Positions 9,206 through 18,103 are shown, numbered from the stretch's first letter. The stretch: 64,000 nt of DNA from Pedobacter sp. (GCF_031119335.1 NZ_JAVHXT010000005.1:208642-272641); one strand, 5' to 3'. The notes: generated from the letters alone by a model not told the origin. Program-made: numbers and translations.

Positions 9206-9429
9206 CTGTTTATTTTCTTAATGAAATGAAGCGGTAATGATTAGCATAGAATTTTTATCAGATCACTATCGTTCATTGTAGTTTGTTTTTTTACTGTGAC
9301 TTAGAATTTGGCAATCAGGTTACACGCTAAACTAAATTGTTTATTATTGAGGTTTAATTTTTAGGCAAGGGCATAGCCATCCCCCTTTGGGGCTTAAAAA
9401 TTTTAATAGGAATTATGGATTATTTAGTG

Positions 9430-9470
9430 GAAGTATCAGCAATTCATCATCTAGCAATCGCTGATACTTC
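9430..9470 (-). terminator. Inverted repeat downstream of the PspC gene
   Basis: Arms GAAGTATCAGC and GCTGATACTTC (11 bp, perfect) with a 19-base loop lie just after the stop at 9482. There is no clear T-run, so it may act as a 3'-end stabiliser rather than a classical terminator. Confidence 0.5.
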
Positions 9471-9481
9471 ATACTTAAGTT

Positions 9482-11092
9482 TTACTCTGTCTTTTTAGGA
9501 TTTTCGATATCGTATCTACATTTCAAACCTTCTTCGGTCATGATTGATTCGCGGTAAGGTCCATCTTCAAATCTTCTATCTTCACGGCAGTTGTAATACT
9601 GATAAAAGCTCCAATACCTATGGCAGTTTTCATTAATCAAAACACGGGATCCCACAGGTATCCTTAAAGCTAAATGCACCCTTTGACCACGCCAAGCACC
9701 ATTTTCTTTAAATTTAATACTCGGACTAAATACTAACGAAGAATCCTTCTGAACAAAATTGTATTCTATATTTTGTGCATTTTTCAAAGCGGTTTGGAAA
9801 TTTTTGCCTTGCGATTCGTAAGTAGCACTAATTGACGCTTTACCATCGTGGCTTTTCTCAATTTCAAAGCTTACATTTCTAGGATTTCCAAAAGGACCTT
9901 CATTATAATTATCCACAATTACCCTATTTCCAATATTCATTTCCTGTAGATGATATTTAATGCTGTCTTGCCTGTTAAAAACCATACTTTTATCTACATC
10001 AATCACATAAGTTTGATATTGCTTTAACTCAGTTTGTTGCACTAATTCGGCCTCTTCCTTAAACTCGCCCATAATTTTTGCTGTATAATAGCCCGATGTT
10101 CCTGCACCAACCAACCAAACAATCAATAAGCCAAACCAAACGTATTTACTAATTTCAATTCTATTGTTAACCACCTTTAAGGCAAATAGAACTAATGCCA
10201 AAATGGGGATGAAAAAGGTAAGGAAAGCATGAAAAATCAAACCATCTCTAAACGAGGTATTAATTACGTTCAGCGGAAAGTTCTGATAAGTGCTATCGTC
10301 CCAGAAACCCACCAACATTCCAAGACATACAATTAGCGCAATCATCATTCCGAAGCCAAAAACAATAAAACAAATGGCCATTGTCTTTCCAAAAAATCTA
10401 AATATTGACCTTATTAAACGACCAAACATTTTCAATGCTTCGGCTATAAAGTTTCCAGATTTCTTAACCGCTGGACCTAAGGTATCATTTGCCGATTTCA
10501 TATTTGCCTTAAAAGCTGCCAACTCTTCTTCAAAACTCTTGTTGTAGCCATAAAGATTAGTCGCTTCGCCTTTCATTTCCATACGTTCCGATCTGCTCGA
10601 TGCCCTTGGAATAGCTACCCATAAAATCAGATAAACTAAAATGCTGGTTCCCGCCAAGAAAGTAAGTAGGAAAAAAGCTAGGCGCAACCAACGTGCTTCC
10701 ACATTTAAATAGTGCCCCAAACCAGCGCAAACACCTGCAATTACACCTTCGTCTGTATCGCGGTATAATTTCTTAACACCGTTGTAATTAGCGTAGAAGT
10801 TTTCCGTTCTTATTTCTTCTTCCTCATCGTTTAAAAAATCTTGTACACTACCCATTTGGGCAATTACGCTTCGCACATCGGCAACATCAATCACCTGTTT
10901 TTGTCCCTTTTGTAAAATCTCCGCAAACATCTCGGCAATACGGTTTTCAATGTCCTTTACAATCTCAAAATCATCTGCAGTTTTTGCAAAATGTTGTTTA
11001 ATCTCGTTTAAATAAACCATCAGTATTTCGTAAGCTTCTTCCTCAATGTGGATGATAGAGTTGCCTATGTTAATGATAATCGTCTTATTCAT
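9482..11092 (-). CDS. PspC-domain membrane protein
   Basis: 536 residues counting from ATG at 11092 (MNKTIIINIGNS); a longer frame opens at 11125 but this start matches the family. After an N-terminal cytoplasmic segment a PspC domain (about 105-165: KLYRDTDEGVIAGVCAGLGHYLNV, then a membrane helix ending LILWVAIPRAS) is followed by several membrane helices (about 230-345) and a periplasmic C-terminal region. PspC proteins take part in the envelope-stress (phage-shock) response. It sits directly downstream of a PadR regulator with 38 bases between, a common Bacteroidota arrangement, implying that PadR controls it. Confidence 0.88.
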   Translation of the reverse strand: MNKTIIINIGNSIIHIEEEAYEILMVYLNEIKQHFAKTADDFEIVKDIENRIAEMFAEILQKGQKQVIDVADVRSVIAQMGSVQDFLNDEEEEIRTENFYANYNGVKKLYRDTDEGVIAGVCAGLGHYLNVEARWLRLAFFLLTFLAGTSILVYLILWVAIPRASSRSERMEMKGEATNLYGYNKSFEEELAAFKANMKSANDTLGPAVKKSGNFIAEALKMFGRLIRSIFRFFGKTMAICFIVFGFGMMIALIVCLGMLVGFWDDSTYQNFPLNVINTSFRDGLIFHAFLTFFIPILALVLFALKVVNNRIEISKYVWFGLLIVWLVGAGTSGYYTAKIMGEFKEEAELVQQTELKQYQTYVIDVDKSMVFNRQDSIKYHLQEMNIGNRVIVDNYNEGPFGNPRNVSFEIEKSHDGKASISATYESQGKNFQTALKNAQNIEYNFVQKDSSLVFSPSIKFKENGAWRGQRVHLALRIPVGSRVLINENCHRYWSFYQYYNCREDRRFEDGPYRESIMTEEGLKCRYDIENPKKTE

Positions 11093-11130
11093 GTCAGTAT
11101 TTTTATCAGCAGCCACAGCTGCCACGTTAA

Positions 11131-11481
11131 TTATTTTTCTTCAGTTGTTTGGTTAGCTCCTTGTTGCGATGTAGTGATGGCGTAAACCAACTCACTCCAT
11201 GTGGTATCTAGTTGCGCTAAAATCTGGCGACCTTCGGGTGTTAGCACATAATATTTACGTGGCGGTCCCGATGTAGATTCTACCCAGTTGTAGGCCAACA
11301 GTCCGTTATTTTTTAAGCGGGTAAGCAAAGGGTACAAAGTCCCTTCCACTACCAATAATTTTGCTCGCTTCAGTTCAGCGATTATATCAGACGCATAAAT
11401 CTCTCCTCGGGAGATGATTAAAAGCACACAATATTCTAGTATGCCCTTGCGCATTTGGGTTTGCGTATTCTCTGCTATCAT
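11131..11481 (-). CDS. PadR-family transcriptional regulator
   Basis: 116 residues from ATG at 11481 (MIAENTQTQMRKGILEYCVL), the usual start of Bacteroidota PadR proteins. The winged-helix domain includes VEGTLYPLLTRLKNNGLLAYNWVESTSGPPRKYYVLT, with the conserved Tyr-Pro and PPRKYY wing. A longer frame from 11517 would begin inside the operator palindrome and is rejected. PadR proteins usually repress their own operon; the gene is followed by the PspC gene. Confidence 0.92.
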   Translation of the reverse strand: MIAENTQTQMRKGILEYCVLLIISRGEIYASDIIAELKRAKLLVVEGTLYPLLTRLKNNGLLAYNWVESTSGPPRKYYVLTPEGRQILAQLDTTWSELVYAITTSQQGANQTTEEK

Positions 11482-11484
11482 AAT

Positions 11485-11526
11485 ACAAAGATATATGTTA
11501 AATAATGTACTATGCAATACATAGTA
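11485..11526 (-). promoter_or_regulatory. PadR operon promoter with overlapping palindromic operator
   Basis: On the minus strand TATCTTTG (11492-11485) fits the Bacteroidota -7 box TAnnTTTG. Twenty-one bases upstream is TTG (11516-11514), fitting the -33 box. The -33 box lies inside a perfect inverted repeat GTACTATG...CATAGTAC (11506-11526). The ATG at 11481 begins four bases past the -7 box, so the transcript should have almost no leader. Confidence 0.75.
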
Positions 11527-11801
11527 CTATAAAAACAATAAAATATTTTACAATTAACTGATTATCAACTACATTAATTTCGATATAATTTTTAGATAAA
11601 TTTTAAAATATTGATTTTTTAGGTTTTTTGAAAAGGAAAGACAGTATTTCTTGGGCGCAGAAAGTCCCGCTGTTTGCTCAATCTTTTTGATGCCCTCGCT
11701 AAAAACCTCATAGGTTTCCTCTGCTCTATTCTCATCAAACCTATGAGGTTTACCATCTGCAAAAAGGATTTTCACGACCATCGGGTTTAGGAAACAGAAA
11801 A

Positions 11802-11892
11802 TTCTGCATCTATCGAAAAACAACCTCACCCCAAACCCTTCCGAAAATCGGAACAAGTACTCCTTTAAAAGTAGAGAGCTCTAGATGCAGAA
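11802..11892. repeat. Inverted repeat, 11-bp arms
   Basis: Arms TTCTGCATCTA and TAGATGCAGAA are 69 bases apart; the interior contains further short self-complementary stretches. It looks like a small MITE-like or REP-like unit. Confidence 0.5.
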
Positions 11893-12021
11893 ATTTGCAT
11901 AATTCCATTTCTCTCCCTTTTAGGGGGAACCGATGCGTAGCGAGCTCATTGATGCTAAAATAAATAACAACTACCAATAGATGCCGACAGGCAGAAAGGG
12001 TTTACGGTTAAATTTAATACT

Positions 12022-12098
12022 CGTTGGCGGGGACGCCAACAAGAGAAACCAGAAGCTAACCGATAAATTGCTGCAGGCGTTGGCGTCCTCGCCAACGC
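12022..12098. repeat. Family C palindromes (GTTGGCG...CGCCAAC), two copies
   Basis: Two self-complementary GTTGGCGxGGACGCCAAC-type units in close succession (12022-12040 and 12078-12098). Related copies occur at 43241-43296 and 51203-51224. Confidence 0.8.
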
Positions 12099-12255
12099 GT
12101 AAAAAACACAATCTAAAGCACGATTGCAAGTCGAACTGGCAATGACGCACCTATTAAAGCATTTAACTCCAAAACCCCAAACAAAAAACAACCAAACAAC
12201 CAATTCCTATGAAAAACACTACTTATTTGGTAGATTAGCAATTCTAAACAAAGCA

Positions 12256-13335
12256 ATGGCATTACAGTACAAAAAAATAGTTGTTAAAATAGGTTCTAAT
12301 GTAATTACACAAGCCAACGGTTTACCAGACAATCAGCGAATTGCCCATTTAGTAGACCAACTAGCGGCAATTAAGAAAAAAGGTATCGAAGTTATTTTAG
12401 TTTCATCGGGAGCGGTAGCTTCTGGACGTAGTTTAATCAAAGTTTCCGAAAAGCAAGACGCCGTAGCCACCCGTCAATTATTAGCTGCTATTGGTCAGGT
12501 AAAACTGATTAACACCTATGCAGGTTATTTCGATAAACATCAAATTCAGTGCGCACAAGTGTTGGTTACTAAAGAAGATTTTAGAGACCGAGTGCATTAC
12601 CTGAACATGAAAAACTGCATGCAAATTTTGCTGCAAAATGATGTAATTCCGGTGGTAAACGAGAACGATGTGGTTTCTGTAACCGAGCTGATGTTTACCG
12701 ATAATGACGAACTTGCTGGGTTAATCGCCGCCATGATGAATGCCGATGCTTTGTTTATCCTCTCTAATGTAAACGGTATTTACGATGGCGACCCGAAACT
12801 AGAAACGTCCAAAGTGATTGAGAAAGTAACTGGAACACTAACCGATTTGAGCAATTTTGTAAGTACTGGCAAATCTCAATTTGGCAGAGGCGGCATGATT
12901 ACCAAATCTACCATCGCACAAAAGACGGCTAAATTAGGTATCAACGTACATATCACCAATGGTAAAAACGATAATGTATTAACCGATTTATTAGCGAAAA
13001 AAGTTGTTCATACCCACTTCGTTGCAGATAAAATTAAATCGGGGCAAAAGAAATGGATTGCCCATGCCGAAACCGCAGCAACGGGTATAGTACAACTTAA
13101 TAACGGTGCTAAACAGGTATTGACTTCAGGCAAAGCCACCAGTTTATTACCCGTTGGTATCATCGCCATCAAAGCTGATTTTCTAAAAGGAGATATCATT
13201 AAAATATTAGATGAAGATGAAAAACTGATTGGTTTAGGCATTGCAAAATATGGTTCTGACAAAGCGAGAGAACGCATAGGGCAGAAAAACCAAAAACCCC
13301 TAGTACATTACGATTATTTTTATTCTACGATATAA
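12256..13335 (+). CDS. proB: Glutamate 5-kinase
   Basis: Phosphorylates glutamate to gamma-glutamyl phosphate, the first step of proline synthesis. The start at ATG 12256 (MALQYKKIVVKIGSNVIT) gives 359 residues, typical of ProB with a C-terminal PUA domain; the longer frame from 12124 crosses repeats and is rejected. Amino-acid-kinase signatures are present: KIGSNVIT near the start, VSSGAVASGR, NENDVVSV and the glycine-rich GRGGMITK. The PUA part starts near residue 280. proA lies downstream but is separated by an unrelated ORF, so the pathway pair is in one direction though not contiguous. Confidence 0.95.
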   Translation: MALQYKKIVVKIGSNVITQANGLPDNQRIAHLVDQLAAIKKKGIEVILVSSGAVASGRSLIKVSEKQDAVATRQLLAAIGQVKLINTYAGYFDKHQIQCAQVLVTKEDFRDRVHYLNMKNCMQILLQNDVIPVVNENDVVSVTELMFTDNDELAGLIAAMMNADALFILSNVNGIYDGDPKLETSKVIEKVTGTLTDLSNFVSTGKSQFGRGGMITKSTIAQKTAKLGINVHITNGKNDNVLTDLLAKKVVHTHFVADKIKSGQKKWIAHAETAATGIVQLNNGAKQVLTSGKATSLLPVGIIAIKADFLKGDIIKILDEDEKLIGLGIAKYGSDKARERIGQKNQKPLVHYDYFYSTI

Positions 13336-13341
13336 ATCGTT

Positions 13342-13959
13342 ATGCAATATTTTATGACAAAATCACACTCTTTAACAGCAGACAACAAACCAACACTCTT
13401 TTCATTTGACATCGAAACAGTATACAAGAGTATTGAGCGTTGGGTATATGATAATAAAAGGTATTCTAAACGAGACTTAGAAACTGATGCCAATTTACTA
13501 AGACAAGTTGCAAAAGACTTTATTGATGTAATAGAAACAGGGATTTTAACAGACAAACAACTTGACAATTTTATTAATGCTATTGAGATTGGTGCAAGCG
13601 GAATATGGGAACCCACAACAACTAAATTACAATTACTTTCATATCATTTTGATAACGCTAAATTTAGACTTATAGAACTTATAAAAACTGCAAATTCCCA
13701 AACGATTGAAAGACTATTGAATTGTATATCTGACAATCTCACTATAGCTGAATTGACAGAGTTATTCATTTTTACATTCAAAAGCAAGAGTAAAAAGATA
13801 AGAATTAAGACTGCAAATATTGCGCTAGACACAAGAGACGAAAGATTAGTTCCTCTACTACAAAAAGAACTAAATGAACAATCCGATAGTAAGATAAAAG
13901 AGGCTATACAATTTGCTATTAATAATATGCATCAGCCAAAAGGAGAACTCACATTTTAA
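13342..13959 (+). CDS. Unknown protein inserted between proB and proA, HEAT-like tail
   Basis: 205 residues (or 201 from the second Met at 13354), 6 bases after the proB stop. It is visibly more AT-rich than its neighbours. The N-terminal part is helical and charged (YKSIERWVYDNKRYSKRDLE); the C-terminal 60 residues (IRIKTANIALDTRDERLVPL, then KIKEAIQFAINNM) look like a HEAT-type helical repeat pair. No catalytic motif or membrane segment is seen. The position suggests insertion into a proBA operon; function unknown. Confidence 0.7.
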   Translation: MQYFMTKSHSLTADNKPTLFSFDIETVYKSIERWVYDNKRYSKRDLETDANLLRQVAKDFIDVIETGILTDKQLDNFINAIEIGASGIWEPTTTKLQLLSYHFDNAKFRLIELIKTANSQTIERLLNCISDNLTIAELTELFIFTFKSKSKKIRIKTANIALDTRDERLVPLLQKELNEQSDSKIKEAIQFAINNMHQPKGELTF

Positions 13960-14055
13960 ACTTGACAAAAAGGCATCTACCCCCATACCTTTAATAATGC
14001 AAGTGCCGCTTGCACAAGTTACGATCCTTCAACTTTACAACATCCCAACTAAAAC

Positions 14056-15294
14056 ATGAACCATTTCGAACAAGCAAAGCAAGCCACTAGAAACATCGTT
14101 ACGCTAAACAATGAAACCATTAATTTGGTGCTTAGCAGTTTAGCAGATACCCTAGTAAAAAACACTGATTTTATCCTTACCGAAAACCAAAAGGATTTAG
14201 ACAGAATGGACAAGGCTGACCCAAAATACGACCGTTTGCAATTAACTGCAGAGCGTATCAAAGCCATTGCCGAAGATGTGAGAAATGTGGTTACTTTGAC
14301 CAGTCCATTAGGAAATATCATTAACGACCGTACTTTACCAAACAACCTCAACATTAAAAAAGTGCGGGTGCCTTTGGGTGTAGTTGGCGTAATTTACGAA
14401 GCCAGACCAAACGTTACTGTAGATGTGTTTGCTTTATGCTTCAAAACCGGAAATGTTGCTATCTTAAAAGGTGGTAGCGATGCAGAATTTTCGAACTTGG
14501 CAATTTCAAAAGTCATCCACGATGTGTTAGCAAATCATCAAATCAATAAAGACGTACTAACATTATTGCCAGCAGATAGAAATGCTACTGAAGAATTACT
14601 CAACGCAGTTGGTTATGTAGATGTATTGATACCAAGGGGAAGCCAATCGCTGATTAACTACGTACGTCAAAACAGCAAAATTCCAGTGATAGAAACTGGA
14701 GCTGGCATTGTCCATACATTTTTTGATGCTTCGGCAAACTTAGAAAAAGGGCAGCAAATCATAGCCAATGCGAAAACCAGACGAGTGAGTGTTTGCAATG
14801 CTTTAGATTGTGCTTTAATACACGAAGACCGCAAAACAGATATTCCTACTTTATTATCGCCTTTGGCAGAAAAAGAAGTGGAACTTTATGCGGACGAAAT
14901 CAGCTATGCTTTGCTGAAAGATACTTACCCAAGTACGCTTTTGCACGAAGCCACACCAGAACATTTCGGCACCGAATTTCTATCTCTAAAACTGGCAGTC
15001 AAAGTAGTAAAAAACATCGACGAAGCTTTAGATCATATTGCAACCTATAGCTCTAAGCACAGTGAAGCCATCATTTCTGAAAATGCGGAGAATATCGCTT
15101 TATTTTTAAACCAAGTAGACGCTGCAGCGGTATATGCCAATGTTTCTACTGCTTTTACCGATGGGGCACAATTTGGTTTAGGTGCAGAAATAGGTATCAG
15201 CACACAAAAATTACATGCCCGTGGGCCAATGGCTTTAGAAGAACTAACGAGTTATAAATGGTTGGTAACAGGCGACGGACAAGTAAGGAATTAA
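14056..15294 (+). CDS. proA: Gamma-glutamyl phosphate reductase
   Basis: 412 residues of the aldehyde-dehydrogenase superfamily; it reduces gamma-glutamyl phosphate to glutamate semialdehyde with NADPH. Recognisable segments are [19 protein letters not shown] (about 102-120), [27 protein letters not shown] and the catalytic cysteine in [10 protein letters not shown]. The closing segment [22 protein letters not shown] is diagnostic. Length is normal. It completes the proline branch with proB upstream. Confidence 0.96.
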   Translation: MNHFEQAKQATRNIVTLNNETINLVLSSLADTLVKNTDFILTENQKDLDRMDKADPKYDRLQLTAERIKAIAEDVRNVVTLTSPLGNIINDRTLPNNLNIKKVRVPLGVVGVIYEARPNVTVDVFALCFKTGNVAILKGGSDAEFSNLAISKVIHDVLANHQINKDVLTLLPADRNATEELLNAVGYVDVLIPRGSQSLINYVRQNSKIPVIETGAGIVHTFFDASANLEKGQQIIANAKTRRVSVCNALDCALIHEDRKTDIPTLLSPLAEKEVELYADEISYALLKDTYPSTLLHEATPEHFGTEFLSLKLAVKVVKNIDEALDHIATYSSKHSEAIISENAENIALFLNQVDAAAVYANVSTAFTDGAQFGLGAEIGISTQKLHARGPMALEELTSYKWLVTGDGQVRN

Positions 15295-15302
15295 TCGTTA
15301 TA

Positions 15303-15366
15303 AAAGGTGTTTCAAAAAAACTACAGGCTGTAGCTAATATGGACAATCTGCAACATAAAAACACCT
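15303..15366 (+). other. Structured intergenic segment after proA
   Basis: Outer arms AAGGTGTTT and AAACACCTT enclose a smaller hairpin CTACAG-G-CTGTAG. There is no T-run. It could be a 3'-UTR structure or part of a small RNA. Confidence 0.35.
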
Positions 15367-15520
15367 TGACTATCAAGCTAAAACAAGTATAAATGCTTAA
15401 TTCATTCTGGGATTTATACGTAGTTATAATTTAATTTGTAACGAAATACTATTTATTCACATTTCCACATCTTTTTGGCTTTGTCTTTGTTCATATATCA
15501 AATATAAAGGAGGAAAAGCC

Positions 15521-15682
15521 ATGATAGCAAACATACAACAATCTACATCAGCTGCATTCTACAACGCTCGTGAGAAAAAAGTAGTTAAACCCTCTAGTTT
15601 TAAAGAAAGAGTAATAGCCGATCGAATTGTAATGTTAATCATGTTGATAGGCACCATTGCCTTTGCTGCAATTACTGCCTAA
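15521..15682 (+). CDS. 53-residue single-helix membrane protein with a strong SD
   Basis: ATG at 15521 to TAA at 15680 gives 53 residues: a polar N-terminal half (MIANIQQSTSAAFYNAREKK) then one hydrophobic helix near the C-terminus (IVMLIMLIGTIAFAAITA). AAAGGAGG lies 8 bases before the ATG, an unusually good Shine-Dalgarno for a phylum that mostly ignores it. It ends 3 bases before the stop of the convergent diadenylate-cyclase-like gene. No family is recognised; the clean frame, SD and amphipathic layout support a real small protein. Confidence 0.65.
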   Translation: MIANIQQSTSAAFYNAREKKVVKPSSFKERVIADRIVMLIMLIGTIAFAAITA

Positions 15683-15685
15683 ATT

Positions 15686-16828
15686 CTATAATAATAGCGC
15701 ATCAATTCGTTGTGCTTGTACCATATCTAATGATTTAGACCAACTAAAGACAGTGAAATGCCCGTCTTGTGATGCAACCAAAGCTAAGGCATTACGTTGG
15801 TCGAAAATAAACTGCGCTGCCGATAAATGTCTGGTGCCACCAATTTTTGCGGGATGTACCACTACCGGTTCTGCATTATTAATCGGTTCGGTATAAGAAA
15901 TCTGATGAATATGCTCGCTGCTATTTGCTCGCCCGGTTTTAGCTCCAAACGCCAACAACTCATATTCATCTGTAATTATGGTGGTTCCATCTACCGCGGT
16001 TAGTCCCGCCAAATGATCAATTTCTCTCTTTAATGCTGTTTGCCAAAAAATCTCACTGGCATCGTCCCTATCTTTTCTTACCAAATCGGCCAAACCCTTA
16101 AATGGTGGTGTTAAAGCATAGCTAATAGGATGAATTACCGACCGCTTCCAATCTTCTGTATCTTGCGGAACCATTAATACCGCACCACCCCTTCCATGCG
16201 CACGCATAGAAACCGACAATTGTATAAGGATATTTGCCGTATCGCTCCAATAACTTTCTGCCGTTAAATCGAGTAAAGACATCAAAATACTTGGGCACTC
16301 GCCAGTTTTTGGTGCATTTTCATTAACAATTTTAATTTGATCGCCCTTTAGAACTGCAACGTTGGTAAATTTGCCAAAACCAGCCATTCGGCGGTGCTTA
16401 ACCACCAACAATGCCGGCTCCGAAACATCAACCACAAAACAATAATTCGGGATATTTAAAGTAGTTCCCCAAACGTGCAGATCATAACCATCGTGCCATA
16501 CGCCAATATGAATACCTCCTCGCTCTACACCTGGTGCCAACTTGGTTAATACATTTGGATTTAATGGTAAATTTTGTTTAAAAAGCAATGGTTTAGTTGC
16601 CTGCTCCGGCGGTAAAAAAGCGATGGAAATTTTGGGCGAATGGCCTTCTTCTTTTCTCAAGCTGCTCCAAAAGGCAGCATCTAAAATAGCTTCAATTACT
16701 CGGGCTGGCGGCTGTGGTGCTAAATCAAGTTCGCCTTTTGCGCTAGCTTCTGCCAAGTGCTCGGCAAAGTGTGTTTCTATAGTAGCTGCAACTAGCTGCG
16801 CCGCTTGGTAAGTAGCCCGATTAATCAT
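15686..16828 (-). CDS. Diadenylate-cyclase-like protein with probable DACNV sensor domain
   Basis: 380 residues. The C-terminal part (about 270-375) matches the DisA/DAC fold: LTAVDGTTIITDEYELLAFG corresponds to the DGA motif and GGTRHLSAAQFIFDQRNALA to GTRHRxA, followed by LVASQDGHFTVFSW. The N-terminal 260 residues fit the sensor-type region called DACNV in comparative work on these cyclases. DAC domains make c-di-AMP from two ATP. Here DGA reads DGT and RHR reads RHL, so catalysis could be retained, altered or lost. No membrane segment is seen. It is convergent with the micro-protein gene. Confidence 0.75.
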   Translation of the reverse strand: MINRATYQAAQLVAATIETHFAEHLAEASAKGELDLAPQPPARVIEAILDAAFWSSLRKEEGHSPKISIAFLPPEQATKPLLFKQNLPLNPNVLTKLAPGVERGGIHIGVWHDGYDLHVWGTTLNIPNYCFVVDVSEPALLVVKHRRMAGFGKFTNVAVLKGDQIKIVNENAPKTGECPSILMSLLDLTAESYWSDTANILIQLSVSMRAHGRGGAVLMVPQDTEDWKRSVIHPISYALTPPFKGLADLVRKDRDDASEIFWQTALKREIDHLAGLTAVDGTTIITDEYELLAFGAKTGRANSSEHIHQISYTEPINNAEPVVVHPAKIGGTRHLSAAQFIFDQRNALALVASQDGHFTVFSWSKSLDMVQAQRIDALLL

Positions 16829-16995
16829 GTTCCTAAGTTATCTATTTGGTTCTGCAAATTACAATTTTAGTCTTGTAAACAAGCTCAAGCCTACAAATCT
16901 GCAAAAAAGATGAATTTACTATGATGAATGTGCTGAAACCTTCAACCTTCACTCCTTTCTTATCCTACATCAATTTATTACTCAACCAACCACCG

Positions 16996-17003
16996 TAAAT
17001 TTG
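16996..17003 (+). promoter_or_regulatory. -7 box for the pirin gene
   Basis: TAAATTTG matches TAnnTTTG and lies 22 bases before the ATG at 17026; no good -33 TTG is evident. AAAGGAG follows as a ribosome-binding site. Confidence 0.5.
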
Positions 17004-17025
17004 TATCAACAAAGGAGAAAAAATT

Positions 17026-17739
17026 ATGGCACAGACCGTATTACACACAGCCAACACCCGCGGAGCCGCAGACCATGGCTGGTTAAAAAGCTTTCACTCT
17101 TTCAGCTTTGCTGGATATTACAACCCAGAACGCATCAATTTTGGTGCATTAAGAGTATTGAATGATGATTTCGTAACTGGCGGAATGGGATTTGGTGAAC
17201 ACCCTCATGATAATATGGAAATTATCTCTATCCCATTGGAAGGAGCATTACAGCATAAAGATAGTTTAGGAACTACTGCAACCATCAAATCTGGAGAAAT
17301 ACAGGTGATGAGCGCTGGAACTGGTGTTTACCACTCAGAGTACAATCCTGATGCGGCAAATCCTGCTAAGTTTTTACAAATCTGGGTTTTCCCTAACAAA
17401 AGAAATGTAACACCTCGTTACGACCAAATCACGATTGATGCAACGACCAGAAACGAATTTGTGCAAATACTTTCGCCTAATGCAGATGATGCTGGTGTAT
17501 GGATTTACCAAGATGCTTGGTTTAACATGGGCAGGTTTGATGCAGCAACAGCTAAAACCTACAATTTGCACAAAGAGGGAAATGGCGCTTACATTTTTGT
17601 ACTCAAAGGAAGTATTAAAGTAGATGGCCAGAACGTTGATACTAGAGATGGTTTTGGAATTTGGGATACCGATAAATTTGAAATTACTTCAAGTACCGAT
17701 GCAGAGTTTTTAATTATGGAAGTTCCGATGAAGTTTTAA
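17026..17739 (+). CDS. Pirin-family protein (YhhW/quercetinase-like bicupin)
   Basis: 237 residues. The N-terminal cupin carries the pirin pattern ADHGWLKSFHSFSFAGYYNP and the metal-binding set GFGEHPHDNMEI with a later HSEYN, giving the three His and one Glu expected. The C-terminal cupin is shorter. Pirins of this type have quercetin 2,3-dioxygenase activity in vitro in E. coli YhhW; the natural substrate is unclear. A good SD (AAAGGAG) precedes the start. A long inverted repeat follows. Confidence 0.9.
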   Translation: MAQTVLHTANTRGAADHGWLKSFHSFSFAGYYNPERINFGALRVLNDDFVTGGMGFGEHPHDNMEIISIPLEGALQHKDSLGTTATIKSGEIQVMSAGTGVYHSEYNPDAANPAKFLQIWVFPNKRNVTPRYDQITIDATTRNEFVQILSPNADDAGVWIYQDAWFNMGRFDAATAKTYNLHKEGNGAYIFVLKGSIKVDGQNVDTRDGFGIWDTDKFEITSSTDAEFLIMEVPMKF

Positions 17740-17743
17740 AATA

Positions 17744-17790
17744 AACCACATAGATACATAGGCTAAAAAAATCTATGTGTCTATGTGGTT
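17744..17790. repeat. 18-bp-arm inverted repeat after the pirin gene
   Basis: Arms AACCACATAGATACATAG and CTATGTGTCTATGTGGTT (one mismatch) with an 11-base A-rich loop. There is no strong T-run on the plus strand, so it may be a dispersed repeat doubling as a transcript end. Confidence 0.6.
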
Positions 17791-17803
17791 AAAAATTTAG
17801 CAA

Positions 17804-18103
17804 ATGACAAATATCTTAATAGTTTGCACCAACCAACCTATTGCAGCAACAATAGCACGCTTAATCGACAAAATGGAAGATTGGCAAGCTTCTGTTGCCT
17901 TATCACTTAATGATGCATTAGAACATTGCTACGCCAAAACTTACGACGTTATATTGATAGGTTCGGGAATTGGCCAAGAACATGAAGATGTGCTGAAACT
18001 CCACATCGAAAAACTAAAAACTGAAACCCCTATAGTAAAACACTATGGCGGCGGAAGCGGCTTGCTTTACGCCGAAATTTATCAAGCATTGGCAAAGAAG
18101 TGA
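17804..18103 (+). CDS. Small response-regulator-like protein lacking the phospho-Asp
   Basis: 99 residues starting MTNILIVCTNQPIAATIARL. The pattern of beta-strands and helices recalls a truncated receiver domain: ILIV as strand 1, YDVILIGSGIG as strand 3, and TPIVKHYGGG as strand 5 with a lysine. The acidic pair after strand 1 is absent (CTNQ) and the phosphoacceptor position reads Gly in ILIGSG. It would not accept phosphate by the usual chemistry. It precedes an AraC regulator by 87 bases in the same direction. Confidence 0.6.
   Translation: MTNILIVCTNQPIAATIARLIDKMEDWQASVALSLNDALEHCYAKTYDVILIGSGIGQEHEDVLKLHIEKLKTETPIVKHYGGGSGLLYAEIYQALAKK

Larger units (their letters stand above)
11527..12255. 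other. Gene-free stretch carrying repeat elements
   Basis: No credible gene. The region holds a copy of the AGTCCCGC...AATCTTTTTG string near 11667, an inverted pair TTCTGCATCTA (11802) and TAGATGCAGAA (11882), and a family C hairpin pair at 12022-12098. Open frames crossing it have atypical composition. The proB promoter must lie near the right end. Confidence 0.55.

Noticed and set aside
11569..11856. 95-codon minus-strand reading frame
   Set aside because: It crosses an inverted repeat and a dispersed string, has odd composition (runs of Phe and Arg, then Lys/Ile) and no start signal.
12124..12255. 44-codon N-terminal extension of proB
   Set aside because: ProB proteins begin at the KIVVKIGSN strand; the extension is unconserved-looking and overlaps repeat-rich DNA.
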